From positions 1 through 26,772 of the IMG/VR virus record IMGVR_UViG_3300049846_000558: a stretch of 26,772 nt of DNA; one strand, written 5' to 3'. This stretch comes from a virus. Positions 7,201-14,213 of this stretch are shown piece by piece (position 1 is the first letter of the stretch; every line of letters begins with the position of its first letter). Both the position numbers and the translations under genes were made by a program. Below the pieces are notes generated by a model. That model saw only the letters and a list, made by a program, of their open reading frames with translations. It was not told the DNA's origin and made no database searches.

Positions 7201-8640
7201 ATGGATTTCACAAAGAAAGCCCAGGAACTGCGTGCATCTCTTTCTCAGGTAGAGAAGGACATGGACGCGATCTTTGAAACCGCCGAAAAAGAAAAGCGGA
7301 GCCGTTCAAAGGAAGAAAAAGAAAAGTACGACGCACTCAAGGCAAAAGCTGAAGAGTTGATCCAGGAGATCAAAGACGTTGAGGATCGTGAAAAGCAGGC
7401 TCGCAAACGTGCCGAGGAAGTTACTGCCCCGGTGACGTTTGAAACGCCCGGAAAGACCGACGTGGGTAAGGATGAAGTAAAAAACATCCGCAAAGCACGT
7501 ATTGGTAATTTCTTCCGCGCCGCCAACGAGAAACTCAACTACCGCCTAGAAGGCGTTGAAAAAGAACTCGCCGATGACGCAAGCAAGGAGTTCCGCACGT
7601 TCAGCAACCTGGACGGCTTCGATCCTTCCGCCGGATCGCTCATTCCCGCAAAAGCCCTGCGCCATATGGCATGGAGCCAGGAGCAGATGGAAAAACGGGA
7701 TATTCAGGCCACCGGCTCCGGTCTTGGTCTTGAATTGGTGAATACCGACACACTTTCCTCAAACTACGTACAGGCTCTTCGCAACCAGAACGTGTTGATG
7801 GCTGCCGGTGTGCGCGTCATCCAGAATGACAGCGGTGCAAACATTGTATTCCCTCGTGAATCTTCGCTCTATACTGCAGCAATGGCATCATCTGAAAACG
7901 CTGCTGCATCTGAGTCGATGACCTCGGGAGCTTTTGTAACCTCTCCCCTCACCTTCCAGCCCAAGCGTGGAACGGGTTACGTACAGGTGTCCAACCAGGC
8001 TCTTTTGCAGTTTCCCTGGTTTGAGGGCTTCCTGCGCGAGCAAATCGTGCGGGGTAACGCTACCCTCATGGATACGCAAGGCATTAACGGCTCAGGCGCT
8101 TCCGGCCAGGCTCGCGGTATCCTCAACACCTCCGGCACGCAGACCGTCGTCGGCGGTACGAACGGTGCCAACTTTGCACGCACTCACATCACGCAGTTTG
8201 AGAGCGGCGTGGGTGGTGCTGGTGGCGACCTGACCAAGTGCGCATATATTACCAACTTCGCCGTAAACGCTTACGGCAAGCGCACTGAGTTCTCGTCTGG
8301 TTCAGGAAGGTATCTGATTGAATCCGCCCCGAGCTGGTCATGGAATAACGTGAACACCGGCAAGCAGGCCCAGTCTATGCTTGATCAGTATCCGGCGTTC
8401 CTTTCCAACAACGTGCCGAGCAACTTGACCAAAGGAACTTCGACCACGATATGCTCTGCAGTCATCTTCGGCGATGTTACCAAGATGGTATTTATGAACT
8501 TCGGGGGTCTTCAAGTTATTGTTGATCCTTACGTTAACGGCGTTAACGCACTTACCAACTATTACGTGCATTTCTGGTTCGACTTCAACGTCATTTTGCC
8601 GGCGGCTGTATCGTATTCAGTTGATATGCTTACTCCTTAA
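7201..8640 (+). CDS. Major capsid protein, HK97 fold
   Basis: Main shell protein. Residues 1 to about 85 form a highly charged coiled coil, the built-in scaffold (delta) domain removed by the protease upstream. The body then shows the HK97-type sequence pattern: LIPAKALRHM, QATGSGLGLELVNTD, the GTGYVQVSNQALLQF spine region, and NASLMDTQG-like text (NATLMDTQGINGSG). At 479 residues it is on the long side. The exact cleavage site cannot be fixed by eye but should lie before about residue 170. The ATG follows an A-rich leader. Confidence 0.96.
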   Translation: MDFTKKAQELRASLSQVEKDMDAIFETAEKEKRSRSKEEKEKYDALKAKAEELIQEIKDVEDREKQARKRAEEVTAPVTFETPGKTDVGKDEVKNIRKARIGNFFRAANEKLNYRLEGVEKELADDASKEFRTFSNLDGFDPSAGSLIPAKALRHMAWSQEQMEKRDIQATGSGLGLELVNTDTLSSNYVQALRNQNVLMAAGVRVIQNDSGANIVFPRESSLYTAAMASSENAAASESMTSGAFVTSPLTFQPKRGTGYVQVSNQALLQFPWFEGFLREQIVRGNATLMDTQGINGSGASGQARGILNTSGTQTVVGGTNGANFARTHITQFESGVGGAGGDLTKCAYITNFAVNAYGKRTEFSSGSGRYLIESAPSWSWNNVNTGKQAQSMLDQYPAFLSNNVPSNLTKGTSTTICSAVIFGDVTKMVFMNFGGLQVIVDPYVNGVNALTNYYVHFWFDFNVILPAAVSYSVDMLTP

Positions 8641-8649
8641 TTGAGTTGA

Positions 8650-8680
8650 GCAGGGGGGCGGGGTGATAGCCGGCCCCTCA
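8650..8680 (+). terminator. Possible hairpin after the capsid gene
   Basis: Just after the capsid stop, AGGGGGGC can pair with GCC...CCCCT of the GCCGGCCCCTC segment, leaving a two-base bulge. It is G/C-rich and sits in one of the few gaps of the late region, where a partial terminator or RNA-processing signal could raise capsid mRNA relative to downstream genes. There is no following T-run, so support is weak. Confidence 0.25.
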
Positions 8681-8705
8681 TTGATAGAAATTTAAACCAA
8701 AAACA

Positions 8706-9062
8706 ATGGGACTTTATAAGTTTAAGGACAAAGGGGCGGCCTATGGATTAGGCCACACTCCTGGCGAGTTAGTAATGATTGACGAGGAAAAGGGCATCGA
8801 TGCAGTTTGCCTGGTTCCCGAGGTGGCCCGTGATCCGAAGGGTCAGATGGTCAACACCGGGAAGCAAGTAATGGCAAAGAAGCACTACACCGTTGATTAT
8901 TTATTGCAAAATGACGTGATAGGCGTAGCCTCATCGGCAGACAAAAGAACATGGGAGTCTGGCGAACACATCAACGCACTCGCAGACAAGGCGGCTGAGA
9001 AGGCCGCAATGGAGGACAGGCTGCACCGGGAATCTACCATTGAAAGAATCAAAAGGAAGTGA
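8706..9062 (+). CDS. Protein of unknown function after the capsid gene
   Basis: A 118-residue soluble protein. The N-terminal half looks beta-rich (GLYKFKDKGAAYGLG..GELVMI) and the C-terminal third is a strongly charged helix rich in Ala, Lys and Glu (ADKAAEKAAMEDRLHRE). No family is recognised. Its position between the capsid and connector genes suggests a head-completion or capsid-associated role. The ATG follows an A-rich leader (ACCAAAAACA). Confidence 0.6.
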   Translation: MGLYKFKDKGAAYGLGHTPGELVMIDEEKGIDAVCLVPEVARDPKGQMVNTGKQVMAKKHYTVDYLLQNDVIGVASSADKRTWESGEHINALADKAAEKAAMEDRLHRESTIERIKRK

Positions 9063-9256
9063 TAAAAGTCATCTTCATCCATGACGGTCGCCATAAAGGC
9101 TGGCGGTACAAACAGGGCGAGGAGGTTCTGCTGACGGATGGGATGGCAAATCTGGCTATCCAGGAAGGGGTAGCCATCAAAGTCGTCCAGAGGGAGAACG
9201 TTGTAAACCGTATGGCTTACAACGCCCTTGAAAGCGCAAAACGTTCATTGAAATGA
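9059..9256 (+). CDS. Small protein of unknown function
   Basis: A 65-residue protein with a GTG start that overlaps the preceding stop. The sequence (IFIHDGRHKGWRYKQGEEVLLTDGMANLAIQEG) looks like a small beta-barrel (SH3-like) followed by a helix. Small proteins of this style often sit between capsid and connector genes, but I cannot name this one. It overlaps the connector gene by 4 bp (ATGA). Confidence 0.6.
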   Translation: MIKVIFIHDGRHKGWRYKQGEEVLLTDGMANLAIQEGVAIKVVQRENVVNRMAYNALESAKRSLK

Positions 9257-9861
9257 TTGCACGAAACGTCCTCATAACAGACGTTAGTTACGAGCCGGTT
9301 ACCGACCAGCAGGCTCTTGATCATTTGCGGGAGGATTCGACTAACCTGACAAAGATCAAGCCCTACCTGGCGGCTGCGCGTGTATCGGTTGAGCAGGAGA
9401 TGATCAGCACAAAGACGACCCAAGCTACTTTTGAGCTTCGGTTGGATGATTGGGATTCTGCGGCCATGTATGATGGCTACATTACCCTGCCTGCCTGCCC
9501 ACTGGTTTCAATCACTTCGATCAAATACGATGACGTGAACAACGTGGAGCAAACCCTGGCCTCATCCAATTACCTGGCGGATACATCCAGTATGCCTGGG
9601 CGGTTCAAATACGTTTCATCTGCTACCCTCCCGAGCCTGTACGACAAGCCTAACTGCGTTAGGATTCGTTATGTGGCCGGGTATGGTGCAAGTGGGGCGA
9701 CGGACGGGGGCCAGTCTTTAGTGCCGCAGCCTATCAAGGCGGCGGTGCTTATGCGGCTTGCTGAATTGTACGAGGTCAGGACGGAAAGCGTTGGGGGTAT
9801 GGTTAGCCCTTCATCGGTAGCTGTTCAGAGGCTTATTGCACCTTACAGGATACCATGCTGA
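9253..9861 (+). CDS. Head-tail connector (gp6/phiE125 gp8-like)
   Basis: Ring protein that binds under the portal and begins the neck. It shows the usual pattern: an N-terminal helical part (DQQALDHLRED..KPYLAAARVSVEQEM), then a beta section RLDDWDS...ITLPACPLVSITSIKYDDVNNVEQTL, then VRIRYVAGYGA, and a C-terminal helix (IKAAVLMRLAELYEVR) ending with APYR. The RLDDW..LP.CPL..I.SIKYDD text is characteristic of this connector group. At 202 residues it is typical, and its position directly before the head-closure gene agrees. Confidence 0.88.
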   Translation: MIARNVLITDVSYEPVTDQQALDHLREDSTNLTKIKPYLAAARVSVEQEMISTKTTQATFELRLDDWDSAAMYDGYITLPACPLVSITSIKYDDVNNVEQTLASSNYLADTSSMPGRFKYVSSATLPSLYDKPNCVRIRYVAGYGASGATDGGQSLVPQPIKAAVLMRLAELYEVRTESVGGMVSPSSVAVQRLIAPYRIPC

Positions 9862-10202
9862 AAGGAGTTAACCCGGGGCGGATGGATATGCTGGTAACAA
9901 TCCAGCAGAAATCCTACACGCTTAACTCAATCGGCGAGCAGATTGAAACCTGGACTACGCTGAAAACGTGCTATGCCGAGAGGGTACGAAAGCCGGGGGG
10001 TGAGAATATACAAGCCTCGCAAACGGTAGGCACCATGCCCACCGAGTACAAAATCCGGCACGACAGCACGATTGATTTTACGATGAGGCTATGCGAGGGC
10101 GCGCAATCCGGCACGAGCGTCTGGTACTATGTGCGTGACGTTCAGCATTGGAAGCGCGAGGGTTATACTTTAATCCAGGCCGAAAGGAGGGACAATGCCT
10201 AA
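9855..10202 (+). CDS. Head closure / head-tail joining protein
   Basis: Small SPP1 gp16-like neck protein that seals the packaged head. The pattern is family-typical: NPGRMDMLVTIQQKS near the N-terminus, then SIGEQIETWTTLKTCYAERVRKPGGE, a central TEYKIRHDSTI and C-terminal YYVRDVQHW with a final beta-strand. Length of 115 residues is normal for this family (phage head-tail joining). It overlaps the connector gene by 7 bp and the next gene by 8 bp. Confidence 0.88.
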   Translation: MLKGVNPGRMDMLVTIQQKSYTLNSIGEQIETWTTLKTCYAERVRKPGGENIQASQTVGTMPTEYKIRHDSTIDFTMRLCEGAQSGTSVWYYVRDVQHWKREGYTLIQAERRDNA

Positions 10203-10692
10203 CCCGAATTTTTCCATAAAGATCGAAGCCGACGAGCTTATCAAGTTCTTCAATGATATGCCGTCAAAGTTTACCGATCAGGTGCTGGGCGACATTGCCC
10301 AAAAGGGAGCCTCTGTAATCAGGAGCGAGGCCCGGAGGGCTATGCCTATCGACGGTGAACTTGGGAGAATGGGAAAAAAGGCGGTAGTGATTGCCAGAAG
10401 CAAGCAGAATAAGACCCAGCGCGACGTGACCATCGGAGGGCAATACATCCTATACAAAGGGAAAAATGTCAGCCTGGGAAAGATTGTCCGTCACATGACC
10501 GCCGGAAAGCAGAAACTACGCAAAACCAAAAGGGGCAAAAATAGGGGTTTGGTTTCTTTTCAGCTCGGGGATTTTATCCATCGGGCTTTTGAACGGAAAA
10601 AGGACATGGCCGTCGAGGTGATGAAGAAATCAACCTTTGACATCATCAAGAAAAGGGCATCGAAAGTAACGGGGCTGAATTATGCAGGCTGA
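10195..10692 (+). CDS. HK97 gp10-like neck/tail-completion protein
   Basis: Basic 165-residue protein in the usual gp10-like slot between head closure and tail terminator. The start (KIEADELIKFFNDMPSKF) and the following helix (DIAQKGASVIRSEARRAMPID) match the usual pattern of a helix carrying a GA..I..EAR..AP stretch. The middle is rich in lysine (TAGKQKLRKTKRGKNRG). It joins head and tail or completes the tail end. A strong Shine-Dalgarno-like AAAGGAGG precedes the ATG by 4 nt, but those bases also encode the end of the previous protein. Confidence 0.78.
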   Translation: MPNPNFSIKIEADELIKFFNDMPSKFTDQVLGDIAQKGASVIRSEARRAMPIDGELGRMGKKAVVIARSKQNKTQRDVTIGGQYILYKGKNVSLGKIVRHMTAGKQKLRKTKRGKNRGLVSFQLGDFIHRAFERKKDMAVEVMKKSTFDIIKKRASKVTGLNYAG

Positions 10693-11101
10693 GATCGCAG
10701 TACAGAATATACTTGCCAACACCTCGGGAGTCACTACCCTGGTGGGTAGCGGTTCTTCAGCCCGTATTTATTACGGCCGCAGGGTACAGACCAGCACGAT
10801 GCCGGCGATTACCATCGAACCGGATGGGATTGACCCAACGGATCAGAAGCCGGACACTACTAACGGGGCCAGTAAATTAGACGTTGAGGATGTAATAGTT
10901 TCCTCTTATGGAAACTCACTCACCGAAGCACAAGGGTTATCTGTAGCAGTACGGGCGGCACTTGACAAGAAAACAGGGGCCACCTATAACTCGGTCGTCG
11001 TGCAGTCAATTCAGTATTTGGGCCAGGATTACTTCAATGAAGAGATCGAGCCTAAGTACCACGTTTACGAAGATAGGTATAGGTTAAGGATTATAAGATA
11101 A
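10682..11101 (+). CDS. Tail terminator / tail completion protein
   Basis: 139-residue protein with the pattern of DUF3168/gpU-like tail terminators: an N-terminal helix, ...TTLVGSGSSARIYYGRR, then MPAITIEPDGI, a helix containing LTEAQGLSVAVRAALDK, and a final strand pair (YEDRYRLRI). The protein caps the tail tube and docks to the neck. It lies in the standard position before the tube gene and overlaps the upstream gene by 11 bp. Confidence 0.8.
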   Translation: MQAEIAVQNILANTSGVTTLVGSGSSARIYYGRRVQTSTMPAITIEPDGIDPTDQKPDTTNGASKLDVEDVIVSSYGNSLTEAQGLSVAVRAALDKKTGATYNSVVVQSIQYLGQDYFNEEIEPKYHVYEDRYRLRIIR

Positions 11102-11117
11102 AACACAAAGACAGAAA

Positions 11118-11492
11118 ATGGCACTACTTACAAGAAACACACTCTCCGACGTTGCCGGTTCGCGTAACCTTAACATGGGCGCAGCGGAGGCAAGCATGAC
11201 GGCGGTTAGCGCATCCGATACGGTAAACAACGCCGACGGCAAAACGCTTTTGATCGTATCCAACCAGGGCGGCTCGAGCGACACGGTAAGCATTACCGCA
11301 CAGGTTACTGCCCAGCGCACTGCTGGCGGTGCATCGGTAGCGGCAGCGAACGAATCGGTAGTTGTCGCCACGACTGAGCGGCGTATTCTTGGCCCGTTCC
11401 CGCCAAGCATCTACAACGATGCGAGCGGTAACATAACCATCACGCACTCTTTTACTACCTCCGTTAAGATTTACGCCTTCGCACTCAGCTAA
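11118..11492 (+). CDS. Conserved structural-type protein (GPFP..YND motif)
   Basis: 124-residue, all-beta-looking protein of low charge. It has an N-terminal segment with DGKTLLIVSNQGGSSDTVSI and a C-terminal ILGPFPPSIYND motif followed by two strands. I recall proteins with this GPFP..YND ending in many phage structural clusters, usually unnamed. A decoration or tail-associated role fits the position directly before the tail tube gene. The ATG follows the A-rich AAAACACAAAGACAGAAA. Confidence 0.6.
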   Translation: MALLTRNTLSDVAGSRNLNMGAAEASMTAVSASDTVNNADGKTLLIVSNQGGSSDTVSITAQVTAQRTAGGASVAAANESVVVATTERRILGPFPPSIYNDASGNITITHSFTTSVKIYAFALS

Positions 11493-11506
11493 AATTTAAT
11501 TGACAC

Positions 11507-11914
11507 ATGGCAACGACCGGAAGAATAAACGGTGATATTCTGAGCATATCGGTAAACGGCACGGTAGTGGCCGTCACTACTGAATGCAGTCAGTCTATCG
11601 CCATCGCAAACCGCGAAACAACCAGCAAGGACGACAACGGAAACGCCCAGTTTGAGCCCACCAAGAAAACAGAAACCCTGAAGGGGTCTTTCCTGGTGGC
11701 CTACGATAACTCGGCATACCAAAACCTGAAGGCTTTGGCTAAAGCAAAAACCAAATTCACTTGGCGTTTTGGATCGACCGTATCGGGCGACCCTTACGAC
11801 ACAGGCACGGGCTTTTTTGCTTCACTTGACACGAGCGCACCAAACAACGACAACGTAACAGCCTCCTATTCCATACAGGTAACGGGAGCCACCACGTCAA
11901 CGACTAACCCCTAA
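11507..11914 (+). CDS. Major tail (tube) protein
   Basis: Tail tube subunit of the TP901-1/phage_tail_2 type. The 135 residues form the usual pattern: N-terminal GDILSISVNGTVVAVTTECSQSI, then RETTSKDDNGNAQFEPTKKTETLKGSF, and the C-terminal strands with SYSIQVTG. Order before the tail-assembly chaperone and tape measure is standard for siphoviruses. No extra Ig-like domain is appended, and the short Thr-rich tail is probably disordered. Confidence 0.88.
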   Translation: MATTGRINGDILSISVNGTVVAVTTECSQSIAIANRETTSKDDNGNAQFEPTKKTETLKGSFLVAYDNSAYQNLKALAKAKTKFTWRFGSTVSGDPYDTGTGFFASLDTSAPNNDNVTASYSIQVTGATTSTTNP

Positions 11915-11917
11915 CCC

Positions 11918-12295
11918 ATGACTATCAATATAGGGGGTAAGGAGAGGCCGGTAAAAATGAAAATGCTGGCCGTCAAGTTATACCGTAAGTTGACAGGGGT
12001 AAACATTGCCGGGCGCGATTACAAGCGTTTTACCGACATCATTGGAGATGGCGATAAGGAGTTCGACCCCGATCTCTTTATCGCCTTTCTATATGCGGTG
12101 CTGGTAAACGGTTGCCATCCCCAGGAGCCTGATTTCACCGTCGATGACGTTTCCGATTGGGTCAATCTTTATGACAGGGAGATCACCGCTAAGATGGTGG
12201 CCCTGTATTTTGAAGAGATGACGGGCAAAACCGCCGGGGAAATTATCGAACAGGTTGAAAAAAACCTGCCAGCCCCGGAGAAGGCCGGGGCTTAG
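11918..12295 (+). CDS. Tail assembly chaperone, zero-frame product (gpG-like)
   Basis: The 125-residue short form of the tail assembly chaperone, which coats the tape measure during tube assembly. The sequence is helical and charged, with little family signature by eye. Its place between the tube and tape-measure genes, its length, and a complete -1 frameshift signal near its 3' end identify it. Translation in frame ends at TAG 12293-12295, directly after the stimulatory hairpin. Residues K115-N116 sit on the slippery site. The longer fusion product is described separately. Confidence 0.88.
   Translation: MTINIGGKERPVKMKMLAVKLYRKLTGVNIAGRDYKRFTDIIGDGDKEFDPDLFIAFLYAVLVNGCHPQEPDFTVDDVSDWVNLYDREITAKMVALYFEEMTGKTAGEIIEQVEKNLPAPEKAGA
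12259..12292 (+). promoter_or_regulatory. Programmed -1 ribosomal frameshift signal
   Basis: Slippery heptamer A AAA AAC at 12259-12265, in the correct register with the chaperone frame (codons GAA AAA AAC). A 5-nt spacer follows, then a perfect 8-bp stem AGCCCCGG (12271-12278) / CCGGGGCT (12285-12292) with a 6-nt loop. The zero-frame stop is the next codon, and the -1 frame is closed by TGA at 12256-12258, exactly before the heptamer. All parts of a textbook -1 signal are present. Confidence 0.92.
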
Positions 12296-12612
12296 GGTGG
12301 GGCGATTACGAAAGGATTGCCTACGGGAAGCTGAAGCTAAAGCCCTGGGAGTTCGATCAATATGCGCCTTATGAGTTCTTTGCGGCTATCGCGGGGATGA
12401 ATGAGGAGCAGATAGATGAATGGCGCAGGGCAAGGTTTATATCCTGGTGGGCGTGGATAGCGCAAAGGGGGAGTAAAGACATAGCCAGCCCGCAGGATTT
12501 GTTGCCGCTGCCGGGCGATGAGGAAAAGGTAAACGACATAAGGAGAGAAGATTTCGACGAGCTATTTGAAAAGGTTAAAGCAGTATGGACGCCGCCCTTA
12601 GAGCGCGAATAA
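12259..12612 (+). CDS. Tail assembly chaperone, -1 frame extension (gpT-like)
   Basis: Translated only as the C-terminal part of a fusion: 116 residues from the zero frame, then 115 from codons starting at 12265, about 231 in total. The extension reads ...GWGDYERIAYGKLKLKPW, then FAAIAGMNEEQIDEWRRARF and WWAWIAQRG, a pattern like the T part of siphovirus chaperones. A conserved-looking sequence continues upstream of the first internal ATG (12397) to the slippery site, so an independent start at 12397 is unlikely. In lambda the equivalent fusion is made at a few percent and binds the tape measure. The end overlaps the tape-measure start by 28 bp. Confidence 0.88.
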   Translation, partial: KKPASPGEGRGLGWGDYERIAYGKLKLKPWEFDQYAPYEFFAAIAGMNEEQIDEWRRARFISWWAWIAQRGSKDIASPQDLLPLPGDEEKVNDIRREDFDELFEKVKAVWTPPLERE

Positions 12613-14210
12613 GCGCAGATATAACCGACCTAAAGGCCAAGATGGACGAGGCCAAAGGGGTTATTCGCGGCTTTTCCGAGGGCGTTGATACAATGGCCAC
12701 AAAACTTGGCCTTGCATTTGGAGTTCGCGAGGTATCAAATTTTGCCCTTGAAATCACCAAGCTGGCCGGTCAGGCTGACGGTGTTCGTCAAGCATTTGAG
12801 AAAATACAGGGATCGGTAGCCGTACTGCAACAGATGCGTGCGGCTACTCAGGGGACAGTAGCAGACCTCGAGCTAATGAAGTCTGCGGTTCAGGCTTCAA
12901 ATTTTGGCATTCCCATCCAGCAGTTAGGTGCGCTTTTCCAGTTCGCTTATGAACGGGCTAAAGCTACCGGACAAAGCGTCGACTATTTGGTTAATTCAAT
13001 AGTTGTGGGTATTGGCCGCAAATCGCCGTTGATACTTGATAACTTGGGTATTTCCGCCGTTCAGTTAAAAGAGAAACTTGGTGGAGTCAGTACGGAGGCC
13101 GCCTCAATCGGACAAGTCGCCGAAGCAGTTGGAAAAATTGCTCAGCAAGCCCTTGACGAAACCGGCAAGAGCGCGGTAACTGCTGCGGAAAAACTACAGC
13201 GAGTATCTGCTACATGGGAGAATATTAAGGAGGAACTCGGCAAGGGAATTGCTGATCACATTGCAACGGATGATCCAAATTCTTTGCTTACAAACTTTCA
13301 AAATCAGCTGAAAGTTTGGGGTGATGAAAATATCTCTTTTTGGGACAAGGCAACCTCATCAGCACAAGAATATGCTGAAATGGTTAGGCAAATTACGCTC
13401 GAGCAAACAATGGCCGCCTCATCCGCTGCATTTACAAAGCCGAGTGATCTTACTGGTAATTTAGCACCTACTACTGCCGATCCTTTACTAAAAAAGATGC
13501 AGGATGCTATTGATAAAATGCCAGGTAATGCCGGCAAGGCAGGCGGCGGAGTGGGCATTGATGCCAGTGCGGAGATGGCCACTTTAGCAACGGGCGCGGC
13601 AAACTGGATAGAGGGAATGAAACAATCGGCCGCAAGTCTTGAATCAGAAATAATTGGCCCACTTGAAAACGTCGCAGAATTTCAAAAGGAAATAACAGCC
13701 TCCGTTACAGATTACGAAAAGGAACAATACCAGGAGCAGCTCGACGCATTCCAGGCTGCCCAGGAAGCTAAAACAAAGATGGCCGCCGATATGGGCAAGC
13801 AGATAGGCGCAAATTTCGGACTGGCAGCCTCGGGTGTGATCAGTTTCGAGCAGGCAATGAAACGGGCCACGCTCGGCATAGTGAATGACCTCCTGCAGCA
13901 GTCGATGGCGGGTCTTTACGCACGCATATTTGAAACGGTGCCCTTTCCTTTTAACGTCGGTCTAATCGCCGCGGGGCAGGCTTTTGTATCATCTCTGTTT
14001 GCTGGCCTGGCCTCTGGCGGTGGTTCTTCCGGCGGCGGTGGTTCATCGGTGCCGCCTTCGGTAAGAAATAACCCTGCGGTAATGCAAGGGAATACGCAAT
14101 CGGTAAGCATAACGGGCCGCACCATCATCGAGGGCAATAAGCTCGCCGTCGTTTTTGGAAGGGCACAGGAAGTCAACTCGTACACCAGGCCGGTATTTGC
14201 AGGGGGATAA
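12585..14210 (+). CDS. Tail tape measure protein
   Basis: Sets tail length and is ejected with DNA. The 541-residue sequence is mostly long amphipathic helices (residues 1-60; many A/Q/K/E-rich stretches through 420), with hydrophobic patches near 436-470 and a Gly/Ser-rich linker (GLASGGGSSGGGGSS) before a short beta-like C-terminus. No lytic transglycosylase or peptidase motif is visible. The usual relation of about 0.15 nm per residue would give a tail near 80 nm, short for a siphovirus (inference). It directly follows the frameshifted chaperone, which is the standard order. Confidence 0.9.
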   Translation: MDAALRARISADITDLKAKMDEAKGVIRGFSEGVDTMATKLGLAFGVREVSNFALEITKLAGQADGVRQAFEKIQGSVAVLQQMRAATQGTVADLELMKSAVQASNFGIPIQQLGALFQFAYERAKATGQSVDYLVNSIVVGIGRKSPLILDNLGISAVQLKEKLGGVSTEAASIGQVAEAVGKIAQQALDETGKSAVTAAEKLQRVSATWENIKEELGKGIADHIATDDPNSLLTNFQNQLKVWGDENISFWDKATSSAQEYAEMVRQITLEQTMAASSAAFTKPSDLTGNLAPTTADPLLKKMQDAIDKMPGNAGKAGGGVGIDASAEMATLATGAANWIEGMKQSAASLESEIIGPLENVAEFQKEITASVTDYEKEQYQEQLDAFQAAQEAKTKMAADMGKQIGANFGLAASGVISFEQAMKRATLGIVNDLLQQSMAGLYARIFETVPFPFNVGLIAAGQAFVSSLFAGLASGGGSSGGGGSSVPPSVRNNPAVMQGNTQSVSITGRTIIEGNKLAVVFGRAQEVNSYTRPVFAGG

Positions 14211-14213
14211 GTT

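Noticed and set aside
8534-8548. GTTAACGGCGTTAAC as an operator
   Set aside because: It lies within the capsid gene and encodes a repeated Val-Asn pattern; no link to the dyads at gene ends is shown.
10183-10190. AAAGGAGG as evidence for Shine-Dalgarno use
   Set aside because: It encodes the end of the head-closure protein, and other starts in the window lack such sites, so it may be chance.
12397-12612. Independent gene starting at ATG 12397
   Set aside because: The same frame stays open and protein-like upstream to the slippery site, so it is read as the frameshift extension, not from this ATG.
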